The position numbers and the translations under genes were made by a program. From contig NW_019773925.1 of assembly GCF_001039355.2 (NCBI RefSeq), positions 135,817-199,816 on the forward strand: a DNA stretch of 64,000 nt. Direction: 5' to 3'. Positions 45,101 through 59,098 of the stretch are shown piece by piece. The notes under the pieces were generated by a model, which was not told the origin of the DNA, did no database searches, and worked only from the letters and a program-made list of their open reading frames with translations. Origin of the DNA: Lingula anatina. Its lineage: Eukaryota; Brachiopoda; Lingulata; Lingulida; Lingulidae. Numbering within the stretch: position 1 is the stretch's first letter; each line of letters starts with the position of its first letter.

Positions 45101-48100
45101 ATATCTTTCACGTGTGAAAAAAAAAAGGATCCATGAAGGGATACAATGAAAACACTAAGTAAATTAATAATACACTACGTCATATATACACCATATAACT
45201 GGCTTCAAAATAATAACAGTATGATTTCCTTACATGCCCTATTACCAGTGTTAAGTGATTAACTGACAAATATATCTATAGCATTTCATCTTTATTTCCT
45301 ATATGGAAAAGCACACAGTCAAAATGGCTTCAGCAATTCATCTCTATATAATAAACTGACAGCTATGCCGGCAGTTAGCAGTCTCTCAGCAGAAGACTTC
45401 CACAAGAAGCCATACAGTTTTTCAGTCCACTTGATAAGCCATTGAAGAGTGGCAGTTCACACATGGCTAGTGGAGTGGGTGAATGACAGAAAAAGATTGC
45501 AGCACTTTTGCTGAAGCACTCTGTGCAGCCGTGATAAATTGAATCACTCAATCAAGCTGTAACATTCTGAAGCAATGCTTGTTTTTTCAAGCCTCATAAA
45601 CCTGTTTTAGTGTTTAAATTTCAATTTATTGGAATATCCCGTTACTGGCAATAAGCTTTTTATGGAAATCAGCATTAATTCCAATTTCATAAAACATTCC
45701 ATCACATGACAGAACTTTTTCATGCTTCCATTAGTCCAATGAAACCAAATAAATTTATTTCAACTTTTAAACTGAAAGCACTTATACATACATCTGTGGT
45801 GAATAGTAATACATTTCATTATTTTATTTACAACTGTACTTTGTTTTCATGGAATAAAAATCGAAAGATATTCAACATTTGTTATCAACCAAACATTCAC
45901 TCCACTACATCCAATGGCAAACAAACAGTAACTGTAAAACACTTGCTGCAGACAGGTAACAAGACAGTGATATAAAGAGCTAAAAGGCAGATAAACTGCA
46001 GTTCCTGAGATTTTGCACAGATAGACTGTCTGAGGAGAAGATGAGGAGAGATATCAAACACCAAGGTGTCTTTATCAGTAAGGGGAGGTGGACTGTACAC
46101 CCTTTCTTCATTAGGCATAACTACTAGTCATATTCACAAATTTAATCAGAAAATTCCGCAAAGCAATTATCATCATCATCATCTCATCCTATTCTATTCA
46201 CCAATGACCAGCCTGACTACTACATATGCCATATTGCAAAGTTGCACTTGGTACAGAAATGATTTCCTTCTAGAAAGAGAAATTACGGAGATTGTATAAT
46301 TATTACTGTACAACACTGTATGGACTAAGGTGTCGGGCAATTTTCTCCCCCATACAAATCTGTTACACTATAATCAAAGTGATCATCTTCATTCAGCAAA
46401 GTCTGGACCCCTCTGATAAAGATCTAACAATTGAAATTTAACAAAGGAACACCTAACCAAGAAGTAATACCTATTTACTGTATAATAAAACATGCCTTTC
46501 TTTACATGGATTGACTATCCAAAGATACATTTCCTGTTGCATTGAAAATTGTGGGGTTTAGTTGAATTAGAAGACAGGAAATAATATTTAAGTATAGAGA
46601 ATGGTAAATATTGTACTTAGGGTGAGAGAGTCATGAAAGTCAGGGTATTTTCCCAGAGAAATTTTTACACCCTTTTCACAAAATCATGGCATATCATTGC
46701 CAATTCAAAACATATAATTGCCTTCTCCATTGAAAATATGAAAGACTTCAAATGGACACTTTTCCTGCAATACACTAAACAATAGCACACCTATACGGAA
46801 TTACTAGTTAGGAGACTTCCTACCCATAAGCTGCTAATAACTTTCCACAAACTCTTCAGGAACTAATTAATAATTAACAGCTCTGCCATGAGCTAGTTCA
46901 TTTAGGTTTTCCATTCCTGTGAGGTCTTGGCCTTGCATTTATGATTTGGGAGATCAATATTTAAGGGTAAAAAAATCCAAAATGTTTAATGAAATATTTG
47001 ATCAATTTTGCATTTTCAGAAGAAGCTCTCTAACAGAATACAAACTTCAAAATAATCATTATAATGAAAATGCTGACTTTTTAATGTGACAAGTTCATTT
47101 TTTAAAACAAAACTTTTAAAATATTTAATGCTAAGTGTAAACTGTCATAACAATAATAAACAATTCCATCTATAATCTAAAAATTAAATACAACTTCATG
47201 AAGATGTCAAATGTTCCCTACTGTTCCCCTGGCACCCAGTTCTGGGGGTAAACAGACAGTGACAGGCAGACACAGACTAATCCCCTTCCTTGGTGACTTG
47301 CCTGGTGTCTCCAAGTCAGAGCAATTTCAGTAATTTTGATAATTTCAGGAAAATTGCTGTAGCTTCAAGACAAGCAGGTGCCTGCTGTGAACGTGTAATA
47401 GCTGCAACTGAAGGCTAAATAAACTGGATGCATCATTGACTCTGTGAATTACGAGTTGCACATGTATTATGTTTTGAAAGATCATGAAAAAAAGGAGTTT
47501 TATAGATTTATACTAATGATAAAAAGAAACATATGCCAGACTGATTTTCATGTTAATTTAACTGGAAAAGACTGAAACATCTCTAAAATGTCTCCATTTG
47601 AATTGAGATACATTCATAGAAGGGATAAATGAATGGAAGAAAATCACCACAATGTCTTTACTCAGGGGCCATTATTGAACTTTATGCAATCAGCACAAGG
47701 GGTAAATTAAGGCAAGTGTTTCTTTTGTTGCACCTCAAATAATCCCCTCCGTGTCTGCCTTAAGTCATTTACCACAGGGCTAAATGATGGTAACCGCTTT
47801 AAATTTCAAGTACAAAATCACTGACTTCTGCCACACTTCAGGTGGATATTCGCTGTTACATTTCTCTTGTTGTCTATTGCCAAAGTCAACAGATGTGAGG
47901 CTTTCCATTACGTCAAGGAACATTTAAACTGAATAATTGTAATTTGGTCAGCAATTTGGAGAGAAAACTGAAGGCTTACGTAGATTCAAAAGTAAAAGAA
48001 ATTTTGTCACGGAAAAAATCATTTTTGCATAAAAGGTAATCAGACTCCCCCAAACAAACAAAAAAAAAATTGAATAAAGAAATGAACCTAGCAATTAACT

Positions 48101-48714
48101 TGTTCCCAAGGGTAAGAAAGGGTGGCAGATGACTGAGGTGCATGCCCTCTTCAGTCCACTACCCTGGGGCAAAGCAGGTACCCTGGGGCAAGGGGAGGGG
48201 TCCAATGACAGCAGGGATGAATATCGCCACAGGACCAGTGTTTTTAGTAAGAAATAAACTTGACTAGCACTACCCACAAAACCATCTCACTTATTATATG
48301 CATTAATTTCATTTACTTGTTTGATAAAGTGAAGCCTATATAATACTACGTTGGGTGTGTCCTATCTGATTAGAATAGTCTATAGTAGTATACACATGAC
48401 TTATGGCTTCAGCACTAGCAACAATGGCTTCAGCAAATCAAGCTTAACATATGAGGTATCATAAGATTATAATGCTACATTTTGATGTCCATATGTGCAA
48501 ATCTTCAATATCTATTTTTAAAATGAGAGGTTGTTTGACTGGACTGAAGAAGAAAATTGTTTTATCTTAAAATTTTTTTCAGAGTGACTTCCACACGTAC
48601 AAAAAAGCTCAACTTTACATATACAGAAAATTAACTTCTAGCAGTCTAAAGAACCACAACACAATAACAGACACTTCTTCTATAAATTATGATCATTTAT
48701 CTATTAATACCCTC

Positions 48715-49030
48715 CCAAGCGTGTAATTACCTGGCTGAATGACCTTATCACTGAAACCCCCACCTCAAACACAGGACACCCCACACAAGACGCTTCTCTT
48801 CTCTTCTCTTTGACTGATTGACACCACTTCTGAATTGACAGGCTAATCGTGGAATACCTTTCACTTATCAATCACACGATGGTTATCGATTCCAGGTAAT
48901 TATTCCATTGACTAAGAATTTACAGGTACATATTATACTGATTCCTCTTGGGGGACTTAATCATAATGAAACGGGCTAGGGTTACATTGATTGTAGTTGA
49001 TGGGTTTTACACTGGAGTAAGCACAACTCA
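48715..49030. promoter_or_regulatory. Homeodomain-site-rich, higher-complexity block
   Basis: The block contains repeated TAATTA/ATTA, TGATTGAC (Pbx/TALE-like), TATCGAT and GGTAATTATTCC motifs in sequence more balanced than its flanks. No coding frame. A regulatory role for the protocadherin is only inferred. Confidence 0.2.
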
Positions 49031-49201
49031 CTTTGAGTGGGCAATCTAGGAATTCATAAAAAACTTTTTTTGAATACATCTTATTAATTATTTAAATGAT
49101 ATATAATGATCACCTTGGAAACAAGACCTGGGTTGAATTTCAGGAAGATGAATGTATGACCAAACAATCAGACAGACCTGTAGCTAGCAATTTCAAGGAG
49201 A

Positions 49202-49221
49202 GGGGGGGGGGGGGGGGGGGG
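49202..49221. repeat. G20 run followed by T9-10
   Basis: Pure G tract, quadruplex-capable, inside a small interspersed repeat (see findings). Confidence 0.85.
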
Positions 49222-51567
49222 TTTTTTTTTCTGAAAAAGTGGTCCTTTTTTATCCCTTAACAGACCCAATTTGAGAAAAAGTTTGAAAGCTAGATCATAT
49301 TTTGATTAAGAGTGGACCTTTTCCGTCCAAAAAAGGCTGTTCATTAGAAACACCCAGATCCCCTGCCTATGAGCCAGATCAAAACTGATACAGGGCTGAA
49401 GCAGCATGCAGAAGTGACTTTTAACATGATTCAAACACTAAATTTCCTATGGCTATCTTGTCATCTTCAACAAACTTCTTCTTGAAAGGTGACAATATAG
49501 ATGCCAAGAGACAAAGGTAAATATTCACTGACACTGCTTCTGCAAAACAAAACAATAACAACAATCTCACATAAAATAATCCTACAAGAAGAAACAAAAT
49601 ACTACATACCAAATAACACCTCTATGCTTCTAGATTCCATTGGAATTCTGATCTACATTACTCTCCAGGTTCTACAACACCTACTACAACCTGTTTCCAC
49701 TTTTTCTTTTGTGTATACCTTAAAAAGATCAAACCAGAACAGAGGGGCTCCCTATGGGGGGTCTTTTTGTTCAAACTTAACCACTGTGTACATTGTTAGA
49801 ATCCATTTAATGTTATTATTGATTTTAGCCCTTGAAATGTCATGCTTTAACTTCATCTGCATATTAATTATGAACCCTATCAGCCCTCTCCTCAGTAACA
49901 TGGTTTGTCCATAATCAAATGTTGTTACCGCTCTCGAACCTCTCAAAGAACAGACATCTCGCAAAGCACAATACCAAACATAGAAGGAACCCGTGAACAG
50001 AAATAACAAAGCTTGACTTGATAAAACCAAGGTGCAACAAGTTGCCAGATGTTTCTTTGAAGTGGGGCTGTACTCTCGCTCACAATGGTATCACTCTTTG
50101 CAGGGTGATTTTCACTTTTTAATGATAAAAATTAAGTAATAACAATGTTTAGACTACAGAATGTTAAAAAAATAATAACTTTATTTCTATTATGAATTAA
50201 ATCTTTCTGTAATATATGGACCAAACTTATCTGAGAATCTACAAAAATGTGAAATTTAAAAATATATTATTCTCTGATTCAAGTTTGGACACAAAATGAC
50301 AAATGATGTAGAACCACTTTTGCAGAAACAAAAGAAAACCAAAACTTTCCAACGTCCTAGTTCAACTGTGTGAGTGGGCTCAATTGAGATGAAAGCTGCA
50401 AAATTGAATAAGCCAAGAATTTACTTTGAATATAAGCAACACATTGGAGCTGAAGTTCAAAGAAAAACACAGATTGTATCCAGGGGAGAGCACCCTGCCA
50501 CTCAAGTGGCTACAATGTATCTGACATGTTTATATCTCTGCCTTATATAGGACAGAAGGTAAGGAAGTACCCAGTGGTTGCCAGGGTACAGGCTGAGAAG
50601 GAATGCCAGATCACTGTGTTTTTAAAACAGTGGAAAGTCTAAGCATCCTGGACAGCTTGAGGTTTACAATGAAATGGTTATGTTTTAGATCCAAGCTGAA
50701 TGCTGAACTATACAAAATCCCAAACTGCTGCCTATCAACACCCTTGTTGCTGAACTTAGGCCTGCTGATGGTCAAACAAAAAGTTTCTTGAAAAACCCAA
50801 AGAAAAATTCCTACAAAGCTTAAAAATAAAATTCCATATAAAGGTCCACCAAAAAATGTCCAAGGTTACCAGTAAAGGGGTCCAAAATTTCTGACCCTGG
50901 ATGTAACAGGCAGCTGTTTTACACTTAAAATCAATTACAATTTTGCCACCTGATTAAAAGAACAGCTGAACACTGTTAAAAAATTTCAAAAGTGTGAAGG
51001 CATTAATTTGATCACTTTCTAATATCCTTTGATATTTAAGTGATTTATGGAGGCATGGCAGTAAAAGATGAACTAGGCTGGAGCTCCAAGTTATTTTTTT
51101 TTGCTCCGAAACCTGGGAAAGATTAGTTAATAAAAAACTGCTTTGTCCCTTGTTTGCGGCCTGATTTGAACTTTATAATATGTAAATTTTAAATAAAAAA
51201 CTCTGAACTGTCTCATACAAATTTATTGGTCTTTTAGTTTCAGGAAAAAATCAAAATCAAAAAAGTAACTTTAAACCACAGGTATAACAGAGAGCTCATT
51301 TATCATAATCCCCTGTTCAAGAACCCCCACTGAAAAATAAATGACAAAGAAAAGGACCAAAAGGGTATGATATAATTTTTTGGTTATCACCTTTCGGTGT
51401 TAATTTTCAGCCCATGTTAGGGATATTATTTGGTGTTTTAAGTTACAGGTAAGTTAAACAGCTGCAACTGCAGGTGAGACAACATCCCCCATTCTTACAC
51501 AAAAGCTACCAATTTTTCTCAGTCACAGTAAGGTTTACTCAAGCCCTACTGGAGTAAGCCCTCTTAC

Positions 51568-51900
51568 TGAACCCAATCAGAGCGACAGAAAGGCGTCTAA
51601 TCATCAAATTACAGGACTTAAAATTGCAAAGAAGACAGTGAAATGAAGCGCAGAATTTCAATCAAGGGACCCTATCTCTGCCCCATGCATGGCAACTGAT
51701 CCAGGACGGTGAACACTTTGAAACTGAAGCGTAGGACGCTGAGCTTTTTTTCCGAAGAAGACTTGCAGAAGACTAACGCAAACAGACAAGAGTGACACTG
51801 CGCAAAATAATTTCATGCCGACAAGATTGCTTTCTTTTGGAAATTCACACGTGACTGATGAAACACACATGACATTGACACATAGGAATATTACAGTCAT
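51568..51900 (-). CDS. Short secreted-peptide-like open frame or 5' UTR exon
   Basis: The minus frame 51900..51658 (80 codons) contains an internal Met followed by KLFCAVSLLSVCVSLLQVFF, a signal-peptide-like stretch, then GKKAQRP, which resembles an amidation and dibasic cleavage site. The frame then stops. Further on, a donor-like TTCA|gtaaga lies near 51567. It may be a small peptide precursor, an upstream exon of the protocadherin, or chance. Confidence 0.2.
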
Positions 51901-54900
51901 ACAAGGTTTGTTATATCACATGACGAAGCATTGAAAACGGACAGTCAGTTCAAGCGTGTGCGTGTGTGTTCGTTATTGAGAAATTATGCACACTAAATCA
52001 AACAGTTATGTACAATTTGTTGTGTTTTTCATTGTCAAGCACCAGCTGAAAATGAATGCCTGGAGAGATACTATAACATGGAGGTTAGTTTGTGGTTAGA
52101 GTGGGGAAATAATCTAAAGATAACATGCTGGTCGTAGGAATAACAATGACTTCCATTTATTATCTACTATTGATATTTGTCTATCATTCAGAACACATGC
52201 ACTTTATAGAATCATCATGCTACCTGAATCTAAACACATATCATTCAATATTTAATTCGAAGACTAACTAAACAAGACAGAACTAAAATGTTGGCCTAAA
52301 CTTAACTAATCACCAAAAACTTTCATAATTTGCCACATAAATGTACTATACATAAAACATCATATGTAGGAGTTAATCTTTAAAAACTAACCCATATCAA
52401 CCAAATTTAGTGGAGATCCATCACTGATCCCTAGGATAAAAATTTTCTCCATTTTGCAATCCATCTATTTTGACAAAAGAGAAAAAAAATTTACCTGAAG
52501 TATGACCAAAATATGCAACATACCAAATGAAATAAGCAACTGTTTCCTTACCAGAGACATAATAAGTTTGAAAGCTCCCATAACAGGTACACAGAGGGAT
52601 CAGCACCTCAAGACTGCATTCAAAACCAATGCCAGATGCCAGTTCCAGAGCCAGCAAGTCTTGCTTTGGAGATTCCTGCTATTAAAACTAACTCTCCTTC
52701 AGACTGATACATGTCATGAGTCCCCTCCTGGTAATAAGCTCTGATGAGATTTACAACCAGATAGACATCAAGTTAATTAACCTGCATGTTAATTGAACCT
52801 TGGGAGTGATGCAATGGGGGCTGGAGTGAATGGTAAATCACACAGGAACTCTACGGGTCTGTTCACAAGTGGCACATCTTGGAACGGAGAGGAGTCCAAA
52901 ATGTGTCAACAGATAACCAATTGATACACCAGACAGTTGAGACATGGTGGGGCCTCTTCATAACTCTTACCGCCAAATATAACTTTTTATTCATTTTTAA
53001 CTTTTTATTCCTGATAACAGGTTTTTGGCTCATTACCATTTCAAATTTGGTACTGTATGAACATTCCTCCAGTGAACAGAACTGATCTGGCAACAACTAC
53101 CCTGATTTCCCTTCAACTGTTGCTGGGTTTCCATCTCTGACATAACATGGGCTCAGGTTGTAAATCTCATTCATGACAAGTTGATATACAGGGTGTGGAC
53201 TTAGTTGTGATAATTGAATGTAACAGTGTAGAAGCTGGAAAGATACTTATCAAACCACATCTGATTTATTGGAGTTTTATCTACTTAAATACCTATTCAA
53301 ACTTTGACTACATTAATCAAAGAGAGGTTGGTTATCTTCCTTTTTTGTTTGATGTAATCAATTAAAAAATTCTTTCCAAAATTTGTTGCTAGAATTAGAT
53401 CATGCTTTAATTAAAATGGCTTAAGGAATCATCATCAATGTTTCACACCTGCGTTCAAAAATTACTTTAAAGCCTCACATTCTTTTACTGCAATAACTTA
53501 TCGTCAAACTAGACAACCTGAGTATAATACAAATAAGATAAAAATCCTCATTAAATTACTACAACCCAGAAGTGGTTCACAAAAAAGCACCCTGGTTACA
53601 GCAGGTGCTCTTACTGACTTGTTTAGTTCTCACCCCTGTCCCCAGGGTGCAGTTAGTAAATTAATGAGAGCACACTTCCAGCATCAGTGCAGGAATTCTG
53701 GCTAATCCAACCTGGGATTTGAAATGCCAGTCTACTTATATGCTAATGTGGACTCCTCTCTTGTTTTTGTGTACCTTGAATGACAATGATTTACATTTAA
53801 ATTTTCTCATTACTTGTGGAAAAATCCTGGAATCATGCATGGCAAAAAATCTTTCAAGATCGAGAAAGATTTGGCAACACCCAAATTATTGTTCAATTTT
53901 GATTGGGAAATGTGATTTGACTTGAAATTAAGATTTTTAAAAATTTAATACTGTTTTTAAAGCACTTACCTATTGGAGATCAGGTTCTAGATACTGCTAC
54001 ACATATCACCTTCATGACTGTTAAGCCTAATGATTAAACTCTTTGCCTAACTCGGGTTAATCCTACGAAAGGGTTAATTAAAAGTAAATTTACCCTCTAC
54101 TTCTCACTCTCTGGACTAACTTTGTGCTTCAAACCTGAATCTCCGTCTTAAGTCCTGGGGTCAAGAAAGTCCCAGACAATCTCTTGTTCATACAATGAGC
54201 CACTAGTGACAGGTTAACTTTCACTCAGTGTTGTTGACTGAGGATTAATTCAAATGGAAAAAGCATTTTAATACCTGGTACACACCTTGCCTGCTAGTTA
54301 CAAGATATGATATTATTTTAGGCTTTCAGCTAGGATTTCTACCCGATGGGGCTGCATGCAAGTAACAATTTCAACGTTTTAATCCAGTCCAAATATCCCA
54401 TGGCTAATCCACGCGGAGACAATTCTGTATCAGACTAAGTGCACGGGGGAGGAGAGGACAGAATGATATTTATCCAGTCTTAATGAACTTTAACTATAGG
54501 TTCGATGATCTGAGGATTACGGCATTTTAATGTTTCAAAGGGCTGTCTCCCTGGGTACCTTGAGCCGCTAAGACTTTGTTTTGGCGCGTCTAAACTTAGC
54601 TTCCAGTGACAAAACTTATGCTAGATCATAATAATAACAAGGTGGAAGACGTTTCAGGCCGCCCACTTTCTCAAAGCTGAGAGGTAGAACGCTGGCAGTG
54701 GTGGCCGTACAGTGTAATTATCTAGTAGAAAAGTGTTGTGTTCAGATCATTTATTCCTGCTATGGTGGTCCTAAAACCTTCACTTCCGCCATCCGAAAAT
54801 CTGGCTAATCTGGCAAGAATGTTTGCCAGAAAGTTCCTCATGGTGTGAAGAGAAATACTTCTTCCTTTTTTAGTTTTAAAATATGAATACTCAGACTGAG

Positions 54901-57900
54901 ATTACTTAACTTCAGGTTTTAATCTTTTTTTCTTCACAAAGACTGCTTTTTTTTACTTCCCATTACATCATGTTTCCAACCCTTCATTTATTAAATTTTT
55001 GCTGAAGTTTATTAGTCAGTTTATTTTTTCTCTACCTGGGTGTCAAAATTAATGTACTTGATTGAAGTCAGCAATTTTAGTATTAGCAGGCTACAGGAAA
55101 TATGGCATCCTTTAGGTAAATAAAGAAATTATTGACCGAGTTTGTTATTACACAGTTTTCAAAATGCTCTCTTCCTAATGGGATTTTCCAAATCCAAAAA
55201 GGAATCCCTAGTAGATCTTCATCATGCTTTGTGATATACTGCATTCACATCATATGTAATGAATACAAATGTGATCACTAAAGCAACACTGTATAATTTT
55301 TTTTTTTTTTTTTGCTGTGTACTGGGTAATCTACAAGATACATACTGCATATGGCAGATTATTATCACAAGCTTCTTTTTTGACTTAACTTTGGGATTTT
55401 ATTGAAATTTTACATACATTAGCTTAAAATTAATATAATTTTTTTTGAAAATGGATATTTTTTTCCTATACACAAATCATTGCTTGACCTGTTCCTGCTC
55501 CAGGATTCTGTGTATTATACAATTTTTAATTAAATAGTTTAGTTCTAAAAACTGTATCAGACAATGGGGACCATAGTTAACAACTTCAGCCCTATCCTAT
55601 ATCTTCCCATCAAAGGTACAGCTATTTTCCCTATCTATTCCCCTCATGTACCTACTGTCTCCTAGAGCTCTTTCCCAGAGCTCTCCACTGGAAAGATAAC
55701 AACACAGGACATAACATCAACACATGTTATTTAGAGCTACAAAGACAGGCACTGTCTACACTGTCATTACAGGTAATTGAAGTTATTGGAATCAAGCATG
55801 GCATCCCTGGGCTTTGCTCAGTTCTGCAAAATGATCTCAAATAGGGTTCTTTTGGTAAAAGAAAATGTGAAACTTTTTTTGTCATTAATTTCTATTAAAT
55901 TTGCCTAATAATTGATCCACTGTAAGATGTTTCCCAATACAAATGACTAGCAACATCATTTTTTTGCATTAAAAATAGAAGCAAATAAAACGTTATTTGA
56001 TAATCAGTCTGTAGTTTGGCTCAAATTTTTGATTTGACAGATAAAAGAAGCAAATTCTTTTAAACAAAGAATATGATGCAACAGATAAATTTAGCTAGAT
56101 TCGCAGAACCAAAAATTAAGAAATTGTTGACCCAATTTACATAATCTTATCCCCTGGCTACGTCTCCTTTCCTCCTCGTGTCTGGAGCCTTCCAACCCCT
56201 GGTTCTGTTTTCTCTCCAAATATAAACAGTCTGGTGTACAAATAGGGCACATTTTAAAAGAATGATCAGTTTCACTTAAATTGTGATCATGTTTTATTTA
56301 TTCTCTACGGTAGATTACTTCTGGTTACATGCGGGATTGCAGATAAGCCTTGGTTTCAAAAACAAGGCGCAATGGTGAAATTTTTAAGGTTGTGTCATGT
56401 TGACGCTGTTCAATGAACTCGGTTGGTTATGCATCAAAATCGAATTACCAAATATCTTCTCTGAAATGACTCTTACATTTCTTTCTTTTCATTTAATGGA
56501 AAACACTTGCTTACAATTACATGTACCTATTTCAGTGAATAAAATTTCTGCTCTCAAACGTTTTATCCCTACATTATATGTAATTTCATTTGGTCTGGTT
56601 TCTACAGCAACACTACTAAATTATTCCCGATACCTAGAGGAATTCAGTAATTACTGGGATAGCTTTTTCCTTTTTATATGATCCTAATAATCTTCAACAT
56701 ATTAAACTAGATTATCAGGTAAAATGAGGTTACATAATTAAGACCACAAACAGACAAACTTTATGGAACAATACAGAGCAAATGCCACACACTTGGAGAA
56801 TTAACCTAACAATCTTTGATGTGAATAGATCCATTGTTGCCACAAGTGTCACCATATGCGCAAGGCAAATCACATTATATATGCAGTATTGTATATGTGA
56901 AGAGAACTGCAAATGAGAGGTCCAATCATAAGGTTTGTCTGGCTGTGCCTGTCTTCCACACCTTTAAAGGACTTCACATCTGGTCACGTTCATACTCTCC
57001 CCATTTTCTTTTGTCTTAACTCAAGTGTCACAAGGCACTTTACTTAACTTATCCCCATTTACAATGTATTACCCTTCTTTACCCTATTAAGCATCCACAC
57101 ATGATGAATAGTGCCTCCCTTACTGAAGAGCTTGCCATGATCCGTCAAGTGTTTGTCAGCTGGTGCCAGCGGACTGAGAGAAACGTTTTCTGGGGGTAGA
57201 TTACTGATCTTAACTTCCACAACTGTTACCTTTAGAAAATGGGATTTAAGCCCAGAGCTAACAAGTTAATAACCTTAGAGTGGGATATTCAGAACTGCTT
57301 GCAGAAACTAATTTGTCCTCCCTGGAATCTGATTTTGTGTTAGATAACCCTGTGCTTCAAATTTGCAAGAGAAGAACAACACCAAACAAATATATCCTTT
57401 GCACTGGTCCAATAAAAGAAAGGCTTACAACTGGCTTAGGTTATGCTATTAAAAACAGTTTGTGCCCTTGATAGATAATCCAAATAACAAATATTATATG
57501 TAGGTATAAGAGTTATTTCAAAGGAAAATGTATCCTTTCTGCAACGAAAAAAAAAATCCTAAAAACCCCTGCACCATTTACATCCTAAAACATAGCTTGG
57601 CAATATTTAATGAAACATAACCAAGGTTAAATACCACACAAATGTTTACACTATCAGGAACATTTCTGTCCTGCTTTTTGTCACAAATGGACTGTTAAGT
57701 CTATATGTTTTTTCTGGGAAGTGATTTAAGGTCCATTTAATTACCCCAGTCTACTATCAAACTGCTATCAACATGGCATACTTGACAATTACGTTTGCTC
57801 TGGCAGCCATTTGCTAAAATTTCTCCTGCAAAAGTTTACATCACAAAGTGCAAGTGGATTCAAAATTCCTCTTCCATAGAAGGACATTTATCAAGTGTGT

Positions 57901-59044
57901 CGTGTCTTACATGCAATTAAATACAAAAAGAGGTAAGCATAGTACAAATCTGATATATTTATGGCCAAATTACTCAATTATTAAGTTACATGAGATGTCG
58001 GATGATTTCTCAAGAGAAAAAATCTGTAGCTCAATTATTTCACAAGAGGATTTCAAAATCATCTATCAAAGTTATCATGATGGCAAAAATCAAACAAGGA
58101 AGCAAATGTTTGTTAATATCTCATTCATTTTACACTTAAACTTTTTTCACATGATAAAATGTGCCATAAAAATTGTATTTGTGACTTAGCAATCTACTTG
58201 CATTACTTGTATAGATTTACCTTGTGACCCTCTGGCAGCTCATTCACGGAGGCTAGAAATGACACAGCAAACCTTTCTGACCTTTCCTCATCCTACATTA
58301 ATATTGTTCTGCTGACACAGATGACAACAGAAGTGCAAAAGGTCCAGCCTTATTCAATTCCCAATAAGATGTTCAATCAAAAATGTCCAAATGATAATTA
58401 CTGCACATGGAAGTAGCTACAAAAGTACTAATGTAACCACAAGATGGACAGTGTCGAAGTTCGCCACTGTATCTGTTAGCTTGTTGTCAGACGCTTCAGG
58501 TAAATGATCTGTTATTTTTGAGGCTCTCAGTGGTGAAATAGTTCTCCAATGAGAAATAACAATACTGCCGTCACAGAGCAATAGCATATATAAACAGGTG
58601 CCTGGAAGAATGATCGGTCCTAGACTATAAGAAAGGACATAGAGAGAAGTCCGAAAACGCCACAAAAAGAGTGGAAAAGTTAGATCAACACAGGCGGAAT
58701 GACTCAAAAACATCAGAGACTCCCCCCATTGCAAACCCTATGTGATAGTGTAACTAGTGAATTATGTATGCTGCTCCTTTATTCCCATCCTACACTTCAG
58801 GGTGCTAATTTATTTTGATTACAATTGAGCAAATATTTTCTTGTTTTCCCAATTGATGAGGGCCATCTCTTTAAATTTACTCAGGGGTTCTGGGGGTTTT
58901 CAATGCAGTGGACCAGGCAAATACCAGACTGAAAATAATTCAATTTTGCAAATTTACTGAATGAAATTACACTCGCAAAAAGAACGGGGGAAAGGCATCA
59001 ATTAGCCTGGGAAAAAACAACTGAAGATAATTCATTATTTGGAT

Positions 59045-59098
59045 CCTATTTGCATCAATCAGACAGAGTAGTGAAGATGATAATTGTTTGCAAATAGG
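59045..59098. promoter_or_regulatory. Inverted pair of POU octamer sites
   Basis: CCTATTTGCA (59045..59054, continuing tc to make ATTTGCAT) and its exact reverse complement TGCAAATAGG (59089..59098) face each other across 34 bases that include two further TAAT/ATTA-like cores. Octamer sites bind POU-domain factors. Candidate enhancer; function inferred. Confidence 0.4.

Noticed and set aside
49501-49914. 137-codon plus-strand frame
   Set aside because: AT-driven Ile/Leu/Thr/Ser composition, no domain, no promoter; probably chance.
58417-58734. 105-codon minus-strand frame
   Set aside because: No recognisable domain, signal or splice context; a TATATA nearby is not enough.
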